From: Thiocapsa sp.
GTDB lineage: Bacteria; Pseudomonadota; Gammaproteobacteria; Chromatiales; Chromatiaceae
Assembly (NCBI RefSeq): GCF_018399035.1
Contig: NZ_CP073760.1
Coordinates: forward strand, 2,046,001-2,110,000
DNA: 64,000 bases
Reading direction: 5' to 3'
The notes under the pieces are model-generated. The model had not been told where the DNA came from. It searched no databases and was given only the letters and a program-made list of their open reading frames with translations. A program made the translations under genes and the position numbers. Below are positions 8,191 to 16,702 of the stretch, piece by piece. The stretch's first letter is position 1. Each line of letters starts with the position of its first letter.

Positions 8191-9378
8191 TTACGACAGC
8201 CCGATCGCGTCGAAGACGATGGTGAGACCGGCCGAGGCGATCACGATGAAGACGATCGAGGTGACCACGGCCGAGGTCGTCGCCTCGCCGACCGCGGCAG
8301 CGCTGCGTCCGCTCTGCATCCCGCGCAGACAACCCGACACCGCGACGATCGCCCCGAAGACGGTCGCGCTGATCAAGCCTTGCGTGATGTGGTTCCAGCC
8401 GATCGCCGCGACCGTCTGGGTGAAATACTCGGTCGGACTGAGACCACCCACCACGGTGCCGGCGAAGGCACCGCCCAGGATTCCCATCAGGTTCGCATAG
8501 ATCGCCAGGAGCGGCGTCATGGCCACCAGCGCAATCAGGCGCGGCAAGACCAGAAACTCGACCGGCGAGATCCCCAAGGTGCGCAGGGCATCGATCTCTT
8601 CGTTCACCTGCATGGTCCCGAGCTGGGCCGCAAAGGCCGCTCCGGTCCGTCCGGCGAGCACGATCGCCGTGATGAGCGCGCCCATCTGGATGACGATGGC
8701 CAGCCCGACCAGGTCGGCGACGAAGATCCGTGCACCGAATTGGGCCAACTGCTGGTCACCGATATAGCCCAGGATGAGTCCGACCAGAAAGCTGACGAGA
8801 CTGATGATCGGCAGCGCATCGGCACCGACCTCTTCGACCAGCAGCCACAGCTCGGAGCGCCGGAAACGCGCGCGCCCCGCCAACATCGCGCGCAGTGCCA
8901 GTGCGACCTCACCGATGAAGGCGAGGATCTCGCCGGTGGAGCGCGCCAGATCGATGAAGTCCTGACCGAAACGCCGCAGAAAGGGGTCGGCATGCTCGTC
9001 GCGGCCCTCGGCGCGACGCTCCGGCACCGTCGAGGCCAAACGCAAGAGGGCTCGAATCCCCTCGGGCAGTCCCTGCTCCTCCACCGCGATGCCGCGCTCC
9101 CGACACCGCCATGCCAGGGAGGCGAGGTAGCTCACGAGTCCCGAATCCCAAGCGACCAGATCGGAGGTGTCGAAGGCAATGGACGTGGGTCCGGGCTCGG
9201 TGAACAGCTCGGTATCGATCCGATCCAAGTCCGGCAGATCCGCGTCGAGCTGCCAAGCACCGCCGATCGCCACAACGACGCGGCCGGCCTGACCGGGCAC
9301 AAGCGCGATCCGCGCGGCGGGACGCGGCTTGACGGGATTGGAGACGGAGTCGGTCATGGCACCGACAAGGATGCGCAT
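8191..9378 (-). CDS. mlaE: MlaE-like permease with N-terminal STAS domain
   Basis: About 395 residues. The N-terminal ~120 residues look like a STAS-type domain (TSIAFDTSDLVAWDSGLVSY), equivalent to MlaB fused to the permease. The C-terminal ~270 residues are the MlaE fold with about five membrane helices and the typical LGTMQVNEEIDALRTLGI coupling segment. It forms the membrane core of the lipid transporter. The start is uncertain: ATGs lie at 9378 and 9357. The frame stays open further upstream through a repeat and the next gene, but that extension has no membrane-permease character. The fusion explains why no separate mlaB is present. Confidence 0.85.
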   Translation of the reverse strand: MRILVGAMTDSVSNPVKPRPAARIALVPGQAGRVVVAIGGAWQLDADLPDLDRIDTELFTEPGPTSIAFDTSDLVAWDSGLVSYLASLAWRCRERGIAVEEQGLPEGIRALLRLASTVPERRAEGRDEHADPFLRRFGQDFIDLARSTGEILAFIGEVALALRAMLAGRARFRRSELWLLVEEVGADALPIISLVSFLVGLILGYIGDQQLAQFGARIFVADLVGLAIVIQMGALITAIVLAGRTGAAFAAQLGTMQVNEEIDALRTLGISPVEFLVLPRLIALVAMTPLLAIYANLMGILGGAFAGTVVGGLSPTEYFTQTVAAIGWNHITQGLISATVFGAIVAVSGCLRGMQSGRSAAAVGEATTSAVVTSIVFIVIASAGLTIVFDAIGLS

Positions 9379-9404
9379 GCCGGGCCATGCAGCGCAAGTC
9401 TGCG

Positions 9405-9478
9405 GGGGCGACTTCAGTCGCCCCTGCGCCTTCGACCGTGTGGGCGACCGTGTGGGCGACTGAAGCGCCCCTACAGGG
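9405..9478. repeat. Palindromic repeat R3, doublet
   Basis: GGGGCGACTTCAGTCGCCCC (9405-9424), then a degenerate partner ending GCGACTGAAGCGCCCC. The same palindrome with TTAA at its centre occurs at 48991-49010 and 53993-54012. It lies at the convergence of the MlaE start region and the CbiM-like gene's 3' end. Confidence 0.75.
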
Positions 9479-10124
9479 TCGTTCGCCCGGCCGGCAGGAA
9501 GCGAGCGTGCGCAGCCACCGGGAGCAGCTCGGGACGCACGCTCAAGAGAAGGCGCAAGGTCGCCGCGGTCATCGCGCCTTCGACGAGCATCACCGGGATC
9601 TGAACGATCAGGATCAATTTGGCCGCCACCAGGAATTCGCTCCCGCTCAGCGCAAGCACACCGGCGACCGACAAAGCGGACACGCCGAACGACAAGGCAC
9701 CGACCAGGAAGCCGACAACGAGCACCGTCGCCGACCGAGGCGAGATGTCCGAGCGCACCAAGATCCAGTGCGCGAGCAGGCCGATCACGACCGCCGGAAA
9801 GGCTAGATTGAGTGTATTGACCCCGATCACGGTCAGACCGCCGAACCCGAAAAAGGCCGCCTGCAGCAGCAGGCCGACCAGGATCGCGGGAAAGGCGGCC
9901 CAGCCGAGCAGCAACCCCATCAGACCGGTCAGCATCAGATGGGCGCTCGACGCACCGACCGGCACATGGATGAGCGAGGCGATGAAAAAGACGGCCGTCA
10001 GAAGTCCGGCACGCGGGATGGACTCGGTATCGAGCGCGCTCAACCCCCGAGCGACGCCGGCAACCGCAAGCATGGATGCGCCGATCAAGACCGGCGCACC
10101 GAGAACACCGTCGACGATGTGCAT
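9471..10124 (-). CDS. cbiM: CbiM/NikM-like ECF-type cobalt or nickel permease, stand-alone
   Basis: A 217-residue multispanning protein starting MHIVDGVLG, the N-terminal metal-binding signature of CbiM/NikM (residues 1-8 with His2), followed by about six hydrophobic segments and HVPVGASSAHL. In group I ECF transporters CbiM is the substrate-specific subunit. No CbiN, CbiQ or ATPase gene is adjacent, so it either works alone at low rate, as known for some CbiM, or uses subunits encoded elsewhere. nikR lies 1 kb away on the other strand, so nickel is the likelier metal for a hydrogenase-bearing phototroph. The 3' end overlaps repeat R3. Confidence 0.8.
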   Translation of the reverse strand: MHIVDGVLGAPVLIGASMLAVAGVARGLSALDTESIPRAGLLTAVFFIASLIHVPVGASSAHLMLTGLMGLLLGWAAFPAILVGLLLQAAFFGFGGLTVIGVNTLNLAFPAVVIGLLAHWILVRSDISPRSATVLVVGFLVGALSFGVSALSVAGVLALSGSEFLVAAKLILIVQIPVMLVEGAMTAATLRLLLSVRPELLPVAAHARFLPAGRTTL

Positions 10125-10193
10125 GGCTGTTGTCGCTGTTCATAAAGGCCAAGGCGCGGAGTGCGGCACGGCAGATGTGTCGAGACCGTTCGT

Positions 10194-10247
10194 TGTCGTT
10201 GTCGTTGTCGTAGCCCAGCGATGGTCGATTACGACAACGACAACGAT
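10194..10247. repeat. Simple-repeat dyad R5 (copy 2)
   Basis: Arms of repeated GTCGTT (10194-10211) and ACGACAACGACAACG (10230-10246) around an 18-base loop, matching the dyad at 3957-4023. It lies between the divergent cbiM-like and DUF2076 genes. Confidence 0.7.
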
Positions 10248-10284
10248 CTCGGACGGTAACGGAATCTCTGCACCGCTACAGTAG

Positions 10285-10390
10285 TACCTTGGCGCAAGTG
10301 GTAATACCGTGAAGGTAGCACTCGGCCTTGCAGGCGTCTACCGGGGCCGACGGCTACGGCGAGTCCCGCCGAGCAGCATCCGGCGGGACT
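10285..10390 (+). promoter_or_regulatory. Structured leader before the DUF2076 gene
   Basis: TACCTT (10285-10290) pairs with AAGGTA (10312-10317) around an internal GGTAATACC palindrome, and a 10-bp perfect hairpin AGTCCCGCCG / CGGCGGGACT spans 10362-10390, about 80 bases before the ATG. No known riboswitch consensus was recognised. It could hold an operator or attenuator. Confidence 0.4.
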
Positions 10391-10471
10391 TGCTATTGGA
10401 GTCTCGGTGTCCGACCGGATATCTTTAGTGTTTCGAGCGATTCGACCTGATTCACCCTTCGGAGGCGAGCC

Positions 10472-11077
10472 ATGGACCAACACGACAAGCGCCAAGACGA
10501 GCAGCGACTGACCGAGCAGCGGATCATCGACGACCTGTTCGGCAAGCTGCGGCAGGCCGAGCATCAAACCGGACCGCGCGATGCGGCCGCGGAGCAGCAG
10601 ATCGCCGCGGCGGTCGAGCATCAGCCGGCGGCGCCCTATTACATGGCCCAAGCGATCCTCGTCCAAGAACATGCCCTCGAGACGCTTGGCCAACGGGTGC
10701 AGGAGCTCGAGCAGGAGCTGGCAAGCCGACCGGCCGGCGGCGGCTTCCTCGACAGCCTGTTCGGGGCACCGAACCCGCGCGCGGGTGCGCCGGGCATTCC
10801 GGCCGGAAGACCTATGGGTCGTGCATTTCAGACGAGCGGCATGCAACCCGGCCAAGCCAACCGGGCGGGCGGCGGCTTCCTGGGATCGGCACTCCAGACC
10901 GCGGTTGCGGTCGCCGGAGGCGTCATGATGGCCAACCTGCTGACCGGCCTCTTCGCCGCCGAGGAGGCACAGGCGGCCGAGGAACCTCTCGAAGATCCGG
11001 GGCTGGATTCGGATTACGACTCAAAGATGATGGACGACGGCGATATGGGCGACTTCGACGGCTTCGATGACTTCTGA
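10472..11077 (+). CDS. DUF2076 domain-containing protein
   Basis: A 201-residue protein of the DUF2076 family. The first 90 residues are helical ([15 protein letters not shown], then [16 protein letters not shown], which is the family core), followed by a Gly/Pro-rich linker, a hydrophobic segment near residues 140-160 ([19 protein letters not shown]) and an acidic Asp/Glu tail with [13 protein letters not shown]. Function is not established; some are annotated as periplasmic ligand-binding sensors without good support. The nikR start lies 11 bases after its stop, so the two are very likely co-transcribed, suggesting a metal-related role. The acidic tail could bind metal; this is inference. 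Confidence 0.8.
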   Translation: MDQHDKRQDEQRLTEQRIIDDLFGKLRQAEHQTGPRDAAAEQQIAAAVEHQPAAPYYMAQAILVQEHALETLGQRVQELEQELASRPAGGGFLDSLFGAPNPRAGAPGIPAGRPMGRAFQTSGMQPGQANRAGGGFLGSALQTAVAVAGGVMMANLLTGLFAAEEAQAAEEPLEDPGLDSDYDSKMMDDGDMGDFDGFDDF

Positions 11078-11087
11078 GAGGCCCGAT

Positions 11088-11525
11088 ATGTCCACTGTCG
11101 AGGAGACCGTTCGCGAGGAGACCATCCGCTTCAGCGTCTCCCTGCCCCGCCCGTTGCTGGACGAGCTTGATCGACGCGTGGTCAAGAAGGGCTACGCCTC
11201 GCGCTCCGAGCTGGTGCGCGACCTGATCCGCGAGCGGATCGTCGAGGAGACCTGGGAGCGCGGCGACGTGGAGGTCGCCGGCGTGCTCACCATCGTCTAC
11301 GACCATCATCAACGCGAGCTCACGCAGCACATCCTGGACATTCAGCATCGCCAGTACATCCATGTCGTCGCGACGACCCACGTGCACATGGACCATCACA
11401 ACTGTCTGGAGACCATCATCATCCGCGGCATGCCGGCCGAGATCGAGCGGCTGAGTCTGGAGATCGGCGGTTTGCGGGGCGTGCGGTTCTCGGAGTTGAC
11501 GCGAGCCTCGCGCGTCCAGAACTGA
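11088..11525 (+). CDS. nikR: NikR, nickel-responsive transcriptional regulator
   Basis: 145 residues: N-terminal ribbon-helix-helix DNA-binding domain (about 1-52) and C-terminal ACT-like nickel domain. The high-affinity nickel ligands are all present: His87, His98, His100 ([10 protein letters not shown]) and Cys106. It represses nickel uptake genes when nickel is sufficient, and the CbiM/NikM-like permease 1 kb upstream is the obvious target. I chose the ATG at 11088, which has GAGAGG just upstream, instead of an ATG 21 bases earlier that overlaps the DUF2076 gene. No perfect GTATGA-N16-TCATAC operator was seen in the intergenic region. Confidence 0.93.
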   Translation: MSTVEETVREETIRFSVSLPRPLLDELDRRVVKKGYASRSELVRDLIRERIVEETWERGDVEVAGVLTIVYDHHQRELTQHILDIQHRQYIHVVATTHVHMDHHNCLETIIIRGMPAEIERLSLEIGGLRGVRFSELTRASRVQN

Positions 11526-11532
11526 ACCGCGC

Positions 11533-11617
11533 TAAACCGCGTCCGGTGCTCTCGGAACCAGCGAAACAGACAGCAATGGCTCAGCGCTCTTGAAACGCCG
11601 GAGTCGACGCGGTTTAG
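11533..11617. repeat. Palindromic repeat R1 (copy 2)
   Basis: Ends CTAAACCGCGTCCGG and GTCGACGCGGTTTAG; it starts seven bases after the nikR stop. It forms a back-to-back pair with copy 3, separated by an AT-rich spacer. Confidence 0.8.
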
Positions 11618-11646
11618 GATAAGAAAAACAATAAATTTTAAAATTC

Positions 11647-11733
11647 TTGAACCGCGTCGGCTCCGACCTCCTTTAGTCGGACGAGCCTCGACGCAATCCG
11701 CGATCTTCTCATATCACTCCGGACGCGGTTCAA
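11647..11733. repeat. Palindromic repeat R1 (copy 3), supplies the C-terminus of the neighbouring gene
   Basis: Ends TTGAACCGCGTCGG and CCGGACGCGGTTCAA. The stop codon and last codons of the transglutaminase gene (stop at 11714-11716) fall inside this repeat. Confidence 0.8.
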
Positions 11734-12616
11734 TGGGTATGACGGCGAGGGTTTCTTGGAGCTCCGGCACCGATCCGTCGCTGCGACAGGTCTGACGCAG
11801 CGGCTGCACGTCGCCTGCATCGCGCCCGACGGCGACACGCATGTAGGTCGCATCGGCGAGTAGGCCCATGGCCGGATCGACGCCGCGCCAGCCGCCGCCC
11901 GGGATCAGCACCTCGGCCCAGTGGTGGAGCCTCTGCTCGCGGGGCTCCGTGCCCGGAGGGTCTTCATCGTCCGGGTCGAAATAGCTCGCATCCAGATACC
12001 CGGAGACGAATCGCGCCGGAATGGACCACTGCCGCATCAGGGCAATCAAGAGGTGCGCGAGATCGGCGGCGCAGCCGCGCCCGGCGTCGAAGAGTGCGGG
12101 CAGTGCGGCGACCGGCAGCTCAACCTCCGGGTCGAACGGCGTGACCGCCTGAATCCAGGCACTCGCCTCCTGCACCTGATCCAACAGAGGTCGATCCTCA
12201 CGCAGGCTCGGCACCCGATGTCCGCAGATCTGCTCGGGCAGCGCGGGGGTCAGTGGGCCTTGATGCAGGACGAAGTCCCAGAGGCGCGGGGCTTGATGAA
12301 GGGCGTCGTCGATCCAGGCGCGCTCGCGTGCCTGCGCAATCACCGGGAAGTCGAAAGGATTGCTGCGAAGGGTCTCCACCTCGGCCCGCATGGTGAAGGC
12401 AAGCTCGCGATGTGCCCCCATGACCGCGAAGTGATGCGAGAGGTTACCGAACCCGTCCCGACAGGCGGCAACGCCGGCGTCGGGTGCCACCGAGAGCTGG
12501 ATCTGCAGGAGCGACTGACTCTCGTCGTCCCAAGGCGCCAGGCGGATCTGGACGTGATGCTCGCGTGCCGGGGCCGCGAAGTTGATCCGACAAACCCGCT
12601 CGATCTGATATCTCAC
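11714..12616 (-). CDS. Transglutaminase-like protease-fold protein
   Basis: A 300-residue bacterial transglutaminase-like protein. The N-terminal beta domain (about 1-100) is the usual bacterial transglutaminase N-region; the catalytic triad fits Cys182 (GRGCAADLAH), His232 (HHWAEVLIPGGGW) and Asp247 (GVDPAMG). These enzymes accompany alpha-E and circularly permuted ATP-grasp proteins in a conserved three-gene cluster thought to make or cut an unknown peptide. It overlaps the alpha-E gene by ATGA. The final residues (EPRPE) are encoded by an inserted R1 repeat, so its native C-terminus may have been replaced. Confidence 0.88.
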   Translation of the reverse strand: MRYQIERVCRINFAAPAREHHVQIRLAPWDDESQSLLQIQLSVAPDAGVAACRDGFGNLSHHFAVMGAHRELAFTMRAEVETLRSNPFDFPVIAQARERAWIDDALHQAPRLWDFVLHQGPLTPALPEQICGHRVPSLREDRPLLDQVQEASAWIQAVTPFDPEVELPVAALPALFDAGRGCAADLAHLLIALMRQWSIPARFVSGYLDASYFDPDDEDPPGTEPREQRLHHWAEVLIPGGGWRGVDPAMGLLADATYMRVAVGRDAGDVQPLRQTCRSDGSVPELQETLAVIPIEPRPE

Positions 12617-13578
12617 TGAGCATCATCCCCTAGGTGCGCCTCGAAATAGTCGCTCTGCAGCGCCGTGCCGAGATCGGCCAAGAGCCCCAGGAAGTCATCG
12701 AGATACTCGTGCAGACCGAGATCCAGGATCCCTTGGGGCGTTGCGCCGTCGAGGTGTCGACGCAGTGCCGCAAGTCGCTCGGGCACCGCTCCGTCCGGCA
12801 AGGCCCCGATGCGTGCGAGCGCGCGTTCCAGACCGTCCACACAGTAGGCGAGCGAACGCGGGAAATCCGTGTCGAGCACCACGAATTCCACCACGTCGAT
12901 CGGACGAATGCCGCCCTGATACTTGCGGCGATAGGCCTCGAAACCGGAGAGCGACTTGAGCAGCGCGCCCCACTGATAGTAGTCCAACGGCGAGCCGACG
13001 AGCTTCAGATCCGGCAGCAGCAGGTGGTAGCGCGTATCCAGGATGCGTGCGGTCATGTCCGCGCGCTCCTGGAGGCTGCCGAGCGCCATGAAGCCATAGG
13101 CTTGGCCGCGCATCATGGTGCTCTGGGTCAGACCGAAGAAGGCCGCGACCTGGCGATGAATGAAGGCGTAGAACTCGGCCGCGCGCCAGGGCTGCAGCGT
13201 TGTCTTCAGATGCTTGTCCGCCGAGAGCCAGACCTCGTTGAGCGCCTCCCACATCTCGCTCGAGATGCGATCGCGCACCACTCGGGCGTTCTCGCGTGCG
13301 AGCTTGAGACTGAGCAGGAGCGAGCCCGGATTGTTGCGGTCCTGGGTGAGCAGATGGATGACGCGCTGCACCGTCACGCGCCCGTCGGGGTGTAGCTCCT
13401 CGTAGAGCTCGTCGGCACCCATGATGGTGAGCAAGGGACGCCACTGCATCTCCTCGGTCGCACCCTCGTCGGCCTCGAGCATGTAGACGACATTGATGTC
13501 CAGCACGCGCGCGGTGTTGTCCGCGCGCTCCAGGTGCCGGGTCATCCAGTAGAGCGATTCCGCGATACGACTGAGCAT
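12613..13578 (-). CDS. Alpha-E domain-containing protein (DUF403)
   Basis: A 321-residue all-helical protein that begins MLSRIAESLYWMTRHLERADN, a hallmark of the alpha-E family. The conserved TMMRGQAYGFMALGSLQERADMTARILD segment is near the middle. Function is unresolved; the family is almost always coupled to the ATP-grasp and transglutaminase genes, as here, with one-base (TAATG) and four-base (ATGA) overlaps on either side. A role in the same peptide or amide-forming pathway is inferred from context only. Confidence 0.9.
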   Translation of the reverse strand: MLSRIAESLYWMTRHLERADNTARVLDINVVYMLEADEGATEEMQWRPLLTIMGADELYEELHPDGRVTVQRVIHLLTQDRNNPGSLLLSLKLARENARVVRDRISSEMWEALNEVWLSADKHLKTTLQPWRAAEFYAFIHRQVAAFFGLTQSTMMRGQAYGFMALGSLQERADMTARILDTRYHLLLPDLKLVGSPLDYYQWGALLKSLSGFEAYRRKYQGGIRPIDVVEFVVLDTDFPRSLAYCVDGLERALARIGALPDGAVPERLAALRRHLDGATPQGILDLGLHEYLDDFLGLLADLGTALQSDYFEAHLGDDAQ

Positions 13579-15092
13579 TAATCGGCCAGCACCCAGGTGT
13601 CTTTACTGCCCCCGCCCTGCGAGGAGTTCACGACCAAAGATCCCTTGGTCATGGCGACCCGGGTCAAGCCGCCCGGGACCACCTCGATATCGCTGCCGTA
13701 GATACTGAAGGGCCGCAGATCGAGATGGCGCGACTCCAGCTCGCCGTCGAGATAGCAGATGTGGCGCGAGAGCTGGATGACAGGCTGGGCGATGTAGTTG
13801 CGCGGGTTCTCCTCGATCTTGCGGGCAAACTCGGCGCGCTGCGCGGTGGTGGACGAGGGTCCCATCAACATCCCGTAGCCGCCGGATTCCGCGACCGCCT
13901 TGATGACCATCTTCTCCATGTTGTCGAGCACGTACATGCGGTCCTGGTGATCGGTCATCTGGTAGGTCGGGACACTCGGCAGGATGGGTGTTTCGCCGAG
14001 GTAGTAGCGGATGATGTCGGGCACATAGGCATAGACCGCCTTGTCGTCGGCAATGCCCGCCCCCGGTGCGTTGGCCAAGGCGACGTTGCCGGCCCGCCAG
14101 GCGTTGATGATCCCGGCCACGCCCAGCTCGGAGTCCGAGCGAAACACCAGCGGATCGAGAAAGTCGTCGTCGACCCGCCGATAGACGACATCGACCTGAC
14201 GCAGACCCTGCGTGGTCTTGAGATAGACCTTGTCGTTCCTGCAGACCAGATCGCGCCCCTCGGCCAGCTCCACGCCCATCTCCTTGGCGAGAAAGGTGTG
14301 CTCGAAATAGGCCGAATTGAAGATGCCGGGCGTGAGGACGACGATGGTCGCGTCCTCGGCGCCGCGTGGCGAGAGATAACGCAGGGCCTGCAGCAGCAGC
14401 GCCGGATAGTGCTCGACGCGGCGGACCCGATAGCGGGCGAAGAACTCGGGCAGGATGCGCCGCTCCACGATCCGGTTCTCGATCATGTAGGACACGCCGG
14501 AGGGCGTGCGCAGGTTGTCCTCGAGCACCAGATAGCGACCGTCCTCGTCGCGGATCAGATCGACCCCGCTGATGTGGGTGTAGATGTCGTGCGGCGGGGT
14601 GATGTCCATGATCTCGCGCTGGAAATCCTTGCCGCGGTAGATCAGCTCGGGCGGCACGACGCCGTCCTTGAGGATCCGCTGACCGTGATAGAGATCCTTC
14701 AGGAAGAGATTCAGGGCCCGGATGCGTTGCTTGAGTCCGGCCTCGATCTGCGCCCACTCGATCGCCGTGATGATGCGCGGGAGGATGTCGAAGGGCCAGA
14801 CCCGCTCGATCCCCTCCTCGTCGTTGGAGTAGACGGTGAAGGTCACCCCTTCGGTATGCAGGGTCAGATGGGCATCGCGCGCCTTGGCCCCGAGGATCTG
14901 CTGGCCGGTGGTCTGGATGTGCTCCCACATCGGCCGGTAGTGATCGCGCGGCCGGAAGTCGTCCTGATAGAACTCGTGGTAGGCCATCGCTTGTCCCGCA
15001 CGTTGCATCTGGATCTGGCCGGCACCGCCGGATTGGAATTGTCTAAGCATTTCCGTGAACCCCACAACATGGCCCATAACAGATGAAACCAC
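13578..15092 (-). CDS. Circularly permuted type 2 ATP-grasp protein
   Basis: About 500 residues, first gene of the ATP-grasp / alpha-E / transglutaminase operon. Typical landmarks are HLTLHTEGVTF-type N-terminal sequence, the GVDLIRDEDGRYLVLEDNLRTPSG segment, VVLTPGIFNSAYFEH and ESGGYGMLMGP. ATP-grasp enzymes form carboxylate-amine bonds through acyl phosphates, so it probably builds a peptide-like product cut or cross-linked by its partners. The start is uncertain: the GTG at 15092 is the longest, but ATGs preceding LRQFQSG or AYHEFYQDD fit family lengths (about 470-490) better. Confidence 0.88.
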   Translation of the reverse strand: MVSSVMGHVVGFTEMLRQFQSGGAGQIQMQRAGQAMAYHEFYQDDFRPRDHYRPMWEHIQTTGQQILGAKARDAHLTLHTEGVTFTVYSNDEEGIERVWPFDILPRIITAIEWAQIEAGLKQRIRALNLFLKDLYHGQRILKDGVVPPELIYRGKDFQREIMDITPPHDIYTHISGVDLIRDEDGRYLVLEDNLRTPSGVSYMIENRIVERRILPEFFARYRVRRVEHYPALLLQALRYLSPRGAEDATIVVLTPGIFNSAYFEHTFLAKEMGVELAEGRDLVCRNDKVYLKTTQGLRQVDVVYRRVDDDFLDPLVFRSDSELGVAGIINAWRAGNVALANAPGAGIADDKAVYAYVPDIIRYYLGETPILPSVPTYQMTDHQDRMYVLDNMEKMVIKAVAESGGYGMLMGPSSTTAQRAEFARKIEENPRNYIAQPVIQLSRHICYLDGELESRHLDLRPFSIYGSDIEVVPGGLTRVAMTKGSLVVNSSQGGGSKDTWVLAD

Positions 15093-15264
15093 TCAAGAAA
15101 CGCGCCAACAACGCGTTCGTCGCGACCCGACGCCAACCCCTTTATCCACAAGGGACTGCTCCTTTGGCGCGATCGCGTCCTGACAGCACGTTGCACCATG
15201 CGGGTGCACCCCTGCAGGCAGGGTCTACAAAACCGGGCACCGACGCACGAAGATCGAGCGCGCC

Positions 15265-15909
15265 TTATTCGAAGCGCTGGCGGAGTGCTTTTAGACTCCG
15301 CGCCCGCGTCAGCAACACCACCTCGTCCCCGACATGCAGACGCATCTGTGGATCGGCGAATTTGAGCTCCTCGCCGTTGCGATAGATACAGATGGCCCTC
15401 GCGACATCCGGGATGGACAACTCCTCGAGCGCCGTCGCCGACGCCTCGTCGACCTTGAAGGAAAAGATCCGGGTGTCGCCGCGCAGGATGTCGGAGATGG
15501 CGATGATGTCCTGTCCCTCGGCCATGTCGGCGAGATAGCGGCCGACGGTGTGCATGGGCACCAGCGAGTCGGCCAGACCCAGCTCGGAGCAGATGTGCTC
15601 CAGGTCGGGATCCTCGATCTTGGTCACGACCCGTCGGTAACCCAGGGAACGCGCCACCAGACTGGCGATGATGTTGGACTGATCGTCGTGGGTCAGGCAG
15701 AAGAGCAGATCGGTATTCTCCGGATCGGCCTCGCGCAGGATCGCCGGCCGAGTCCCGTCGCCGTGGATGAAACCCACGTCGAGCTCGTCGCGAAACCGCT
15801 CGATCGTCGCCGGATCGCGCTCGACGATGACGACCTCGTGACCGCGCTCCACGAGCATCCGCCCGGTGAGCACCGCGAGGGTTCCGCTGCCGATGAAGAC
15901 AAATCGCAT
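15265..15909 (-). CDS. trkA: TrkA-family potassium channel regulator (RCK domain)
   Basis: 214 residues: an N-terminal Rossmann RCK domain with GSGTLAVLTGRML (about residues 7-19) and an acidic end of strand 2 (VIVERDP), then a C-terminal RCK_C domain (about 135-214). One RCK pair is the short TrkA/KtrA form; E. coli TrkA has two. It binds nucleotide on the cytoplasmic side and gates a TrkH-type channel. The trkH gene 0.8 kb downstream on the same strand is the obvious partner, now separated from it by a patatin remnant and two R1 repeats. Confidence 0.87.
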   Translation of the reverse strand: MRFVFIGSGTLAVLTGRMLVERGHEVVIVERDPATIERFRDELDVGFIHGDGTRPAILREADPENTDLLFCLTHDDQSNIIASLVARSLGYRRVVTKIEDPDLEHICSELGLADSLVPMHTVGRYLADMAEGQDIIAISDILRGDTRIFSFKVDEASATALEELSIPDVARAICIYRNGEELKFADPQMRLHVGDEVVLLTRARSLKALRQRFE

Positions 15910-16005
15910 GTCCAGTCCCTCGTTGTGCGGAGAAGCCGTGCGTGATGCGGCGAAGCCGTCATTGAGACTGGGAATTTCGGCGGGTTAAGAATACCCGACG
16001 TCCGT

Positions 16006-16411
16006 CACCCGACAAGCCCGAACCAACCGCCCAGGATGCGAACCGAGATGACCTTGAAAGATATCGCATTCTGGCCGTCTCCGGTGGCGGCGACAACGGC
16101 GCCTTCGGTGCCGGGCTGCTGAACGGATGGACGGAGGCAGGCAATCGGCCGGAATTCAAACTGGTCACCGGCGTCAGCACAGGTGCACTCATTGCACCCT
16201 TTGCCTTTCTCGGTCCGGCCTACGACGAGCAGCTCACTATCTCACGTCCCGGCGCGACGGTGTCGACTTCAACCTGGCGTACATCCCTACGAGCTTCAAC
16301 GCCCCGCGTCGCGAGGAGTTCGATACCGAGTTCATGCAAGCACTCTTCAAAACGGGCTACGACATGGCGGCCAAGGGCTATCCATGGGAGAAGGTCCCGC
16401 CGGGCTTCTGA
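16006..16411 (+). pseudogene. Patatin-like phospholipase remnant (5' truncated, centre deleted)
   Basis: One frame reads RYRILAVSGGGDNGAFGAGL, the oxyanion-hole motif, followed by LVTGVSTGALIAPFAF with the GXSXG nucleophile motif. It breaks off after PAYDEQL near 16240. Another frame resumes with FNLAYIPTSFNAPRREEFDT and ends WEKVPPGF, the normal C-terminus of this bacterial family. The signal peptide and the region carrying the catalytic Asp are missing, so it is not functional. It sits between trkA and trkH on the opposite strand, evidently inserted or retained between two genes that belong together. Confidence 0.8.
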
Positions 16412-16509
16412 CGCACGGGCGATGTCGCCCGATGGCTTGTCGCAGCGACGGCAGGAACCTCGGTCGGTCGGCCGGAGCCCATCCCGACGCATCTCACTGT
16501 CATCAATCG

Positions 16510-16593
16510 AAACCGCGTCCAGAGCGAGATGCTCACTTTCGAGTGAGCTCGAAGTTTGGTGAATCCACGACCCTTAGCGGGGGGCGCGGTTTA
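16510..16593. repeat. Palindromic repeat R1 (copy 4)
   Basis: Ends GAAACCGCGTCC and GGGGCGCGGTTTA; separated from copy 5 by a 21-base AT-only spacer (16594-16614). Confidence 0.78.
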
Positions 16594-16614
16594 AAATTTT
16601 ATATTTTTTAATAC

Positions 16615-16702
16615 TTTAAACCGCGCCGGCTCCAGCGGCTCTGAAATCCGCCGGGGCCGATCCCATCCAAAAACATCGCATACCCCGCTGGGCGCGGTTT
16701 AA
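16615..16702. repeat. Palindromic repeat R1 (copy 5), near-identical to copy 1
   Basis: An inverted near-identical copy of 3805-3891, including the CCGATCCCATCC interior. Its right end overlaps the trkH stop codon (16699-16701). Confidence 0.88.

Noticed and set aside
7387..9603. Very long plus-strand open frame opposite the Mla operon
   Set aside because: It is a mirror of the GC-rich genes on the other strand; its translation is His/Arg/Gln/Asp-rich without any domain, and the minus-strand genes carry clear motifs.
10125..10471. Cobalamin or other metal riboswitch upstream of the CbiM-like or DUF2076 gene
   Set aside because: Hairpins are present, but no B12 box or other riboswitch core could be recognised on either strand.
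13725..15086. Long plus-strand open frame opposite the ATP-grasp gene
   Set aside because: Same codon-shadow effect; no recognisable motif, and the ATP-grasp gene is well supported.
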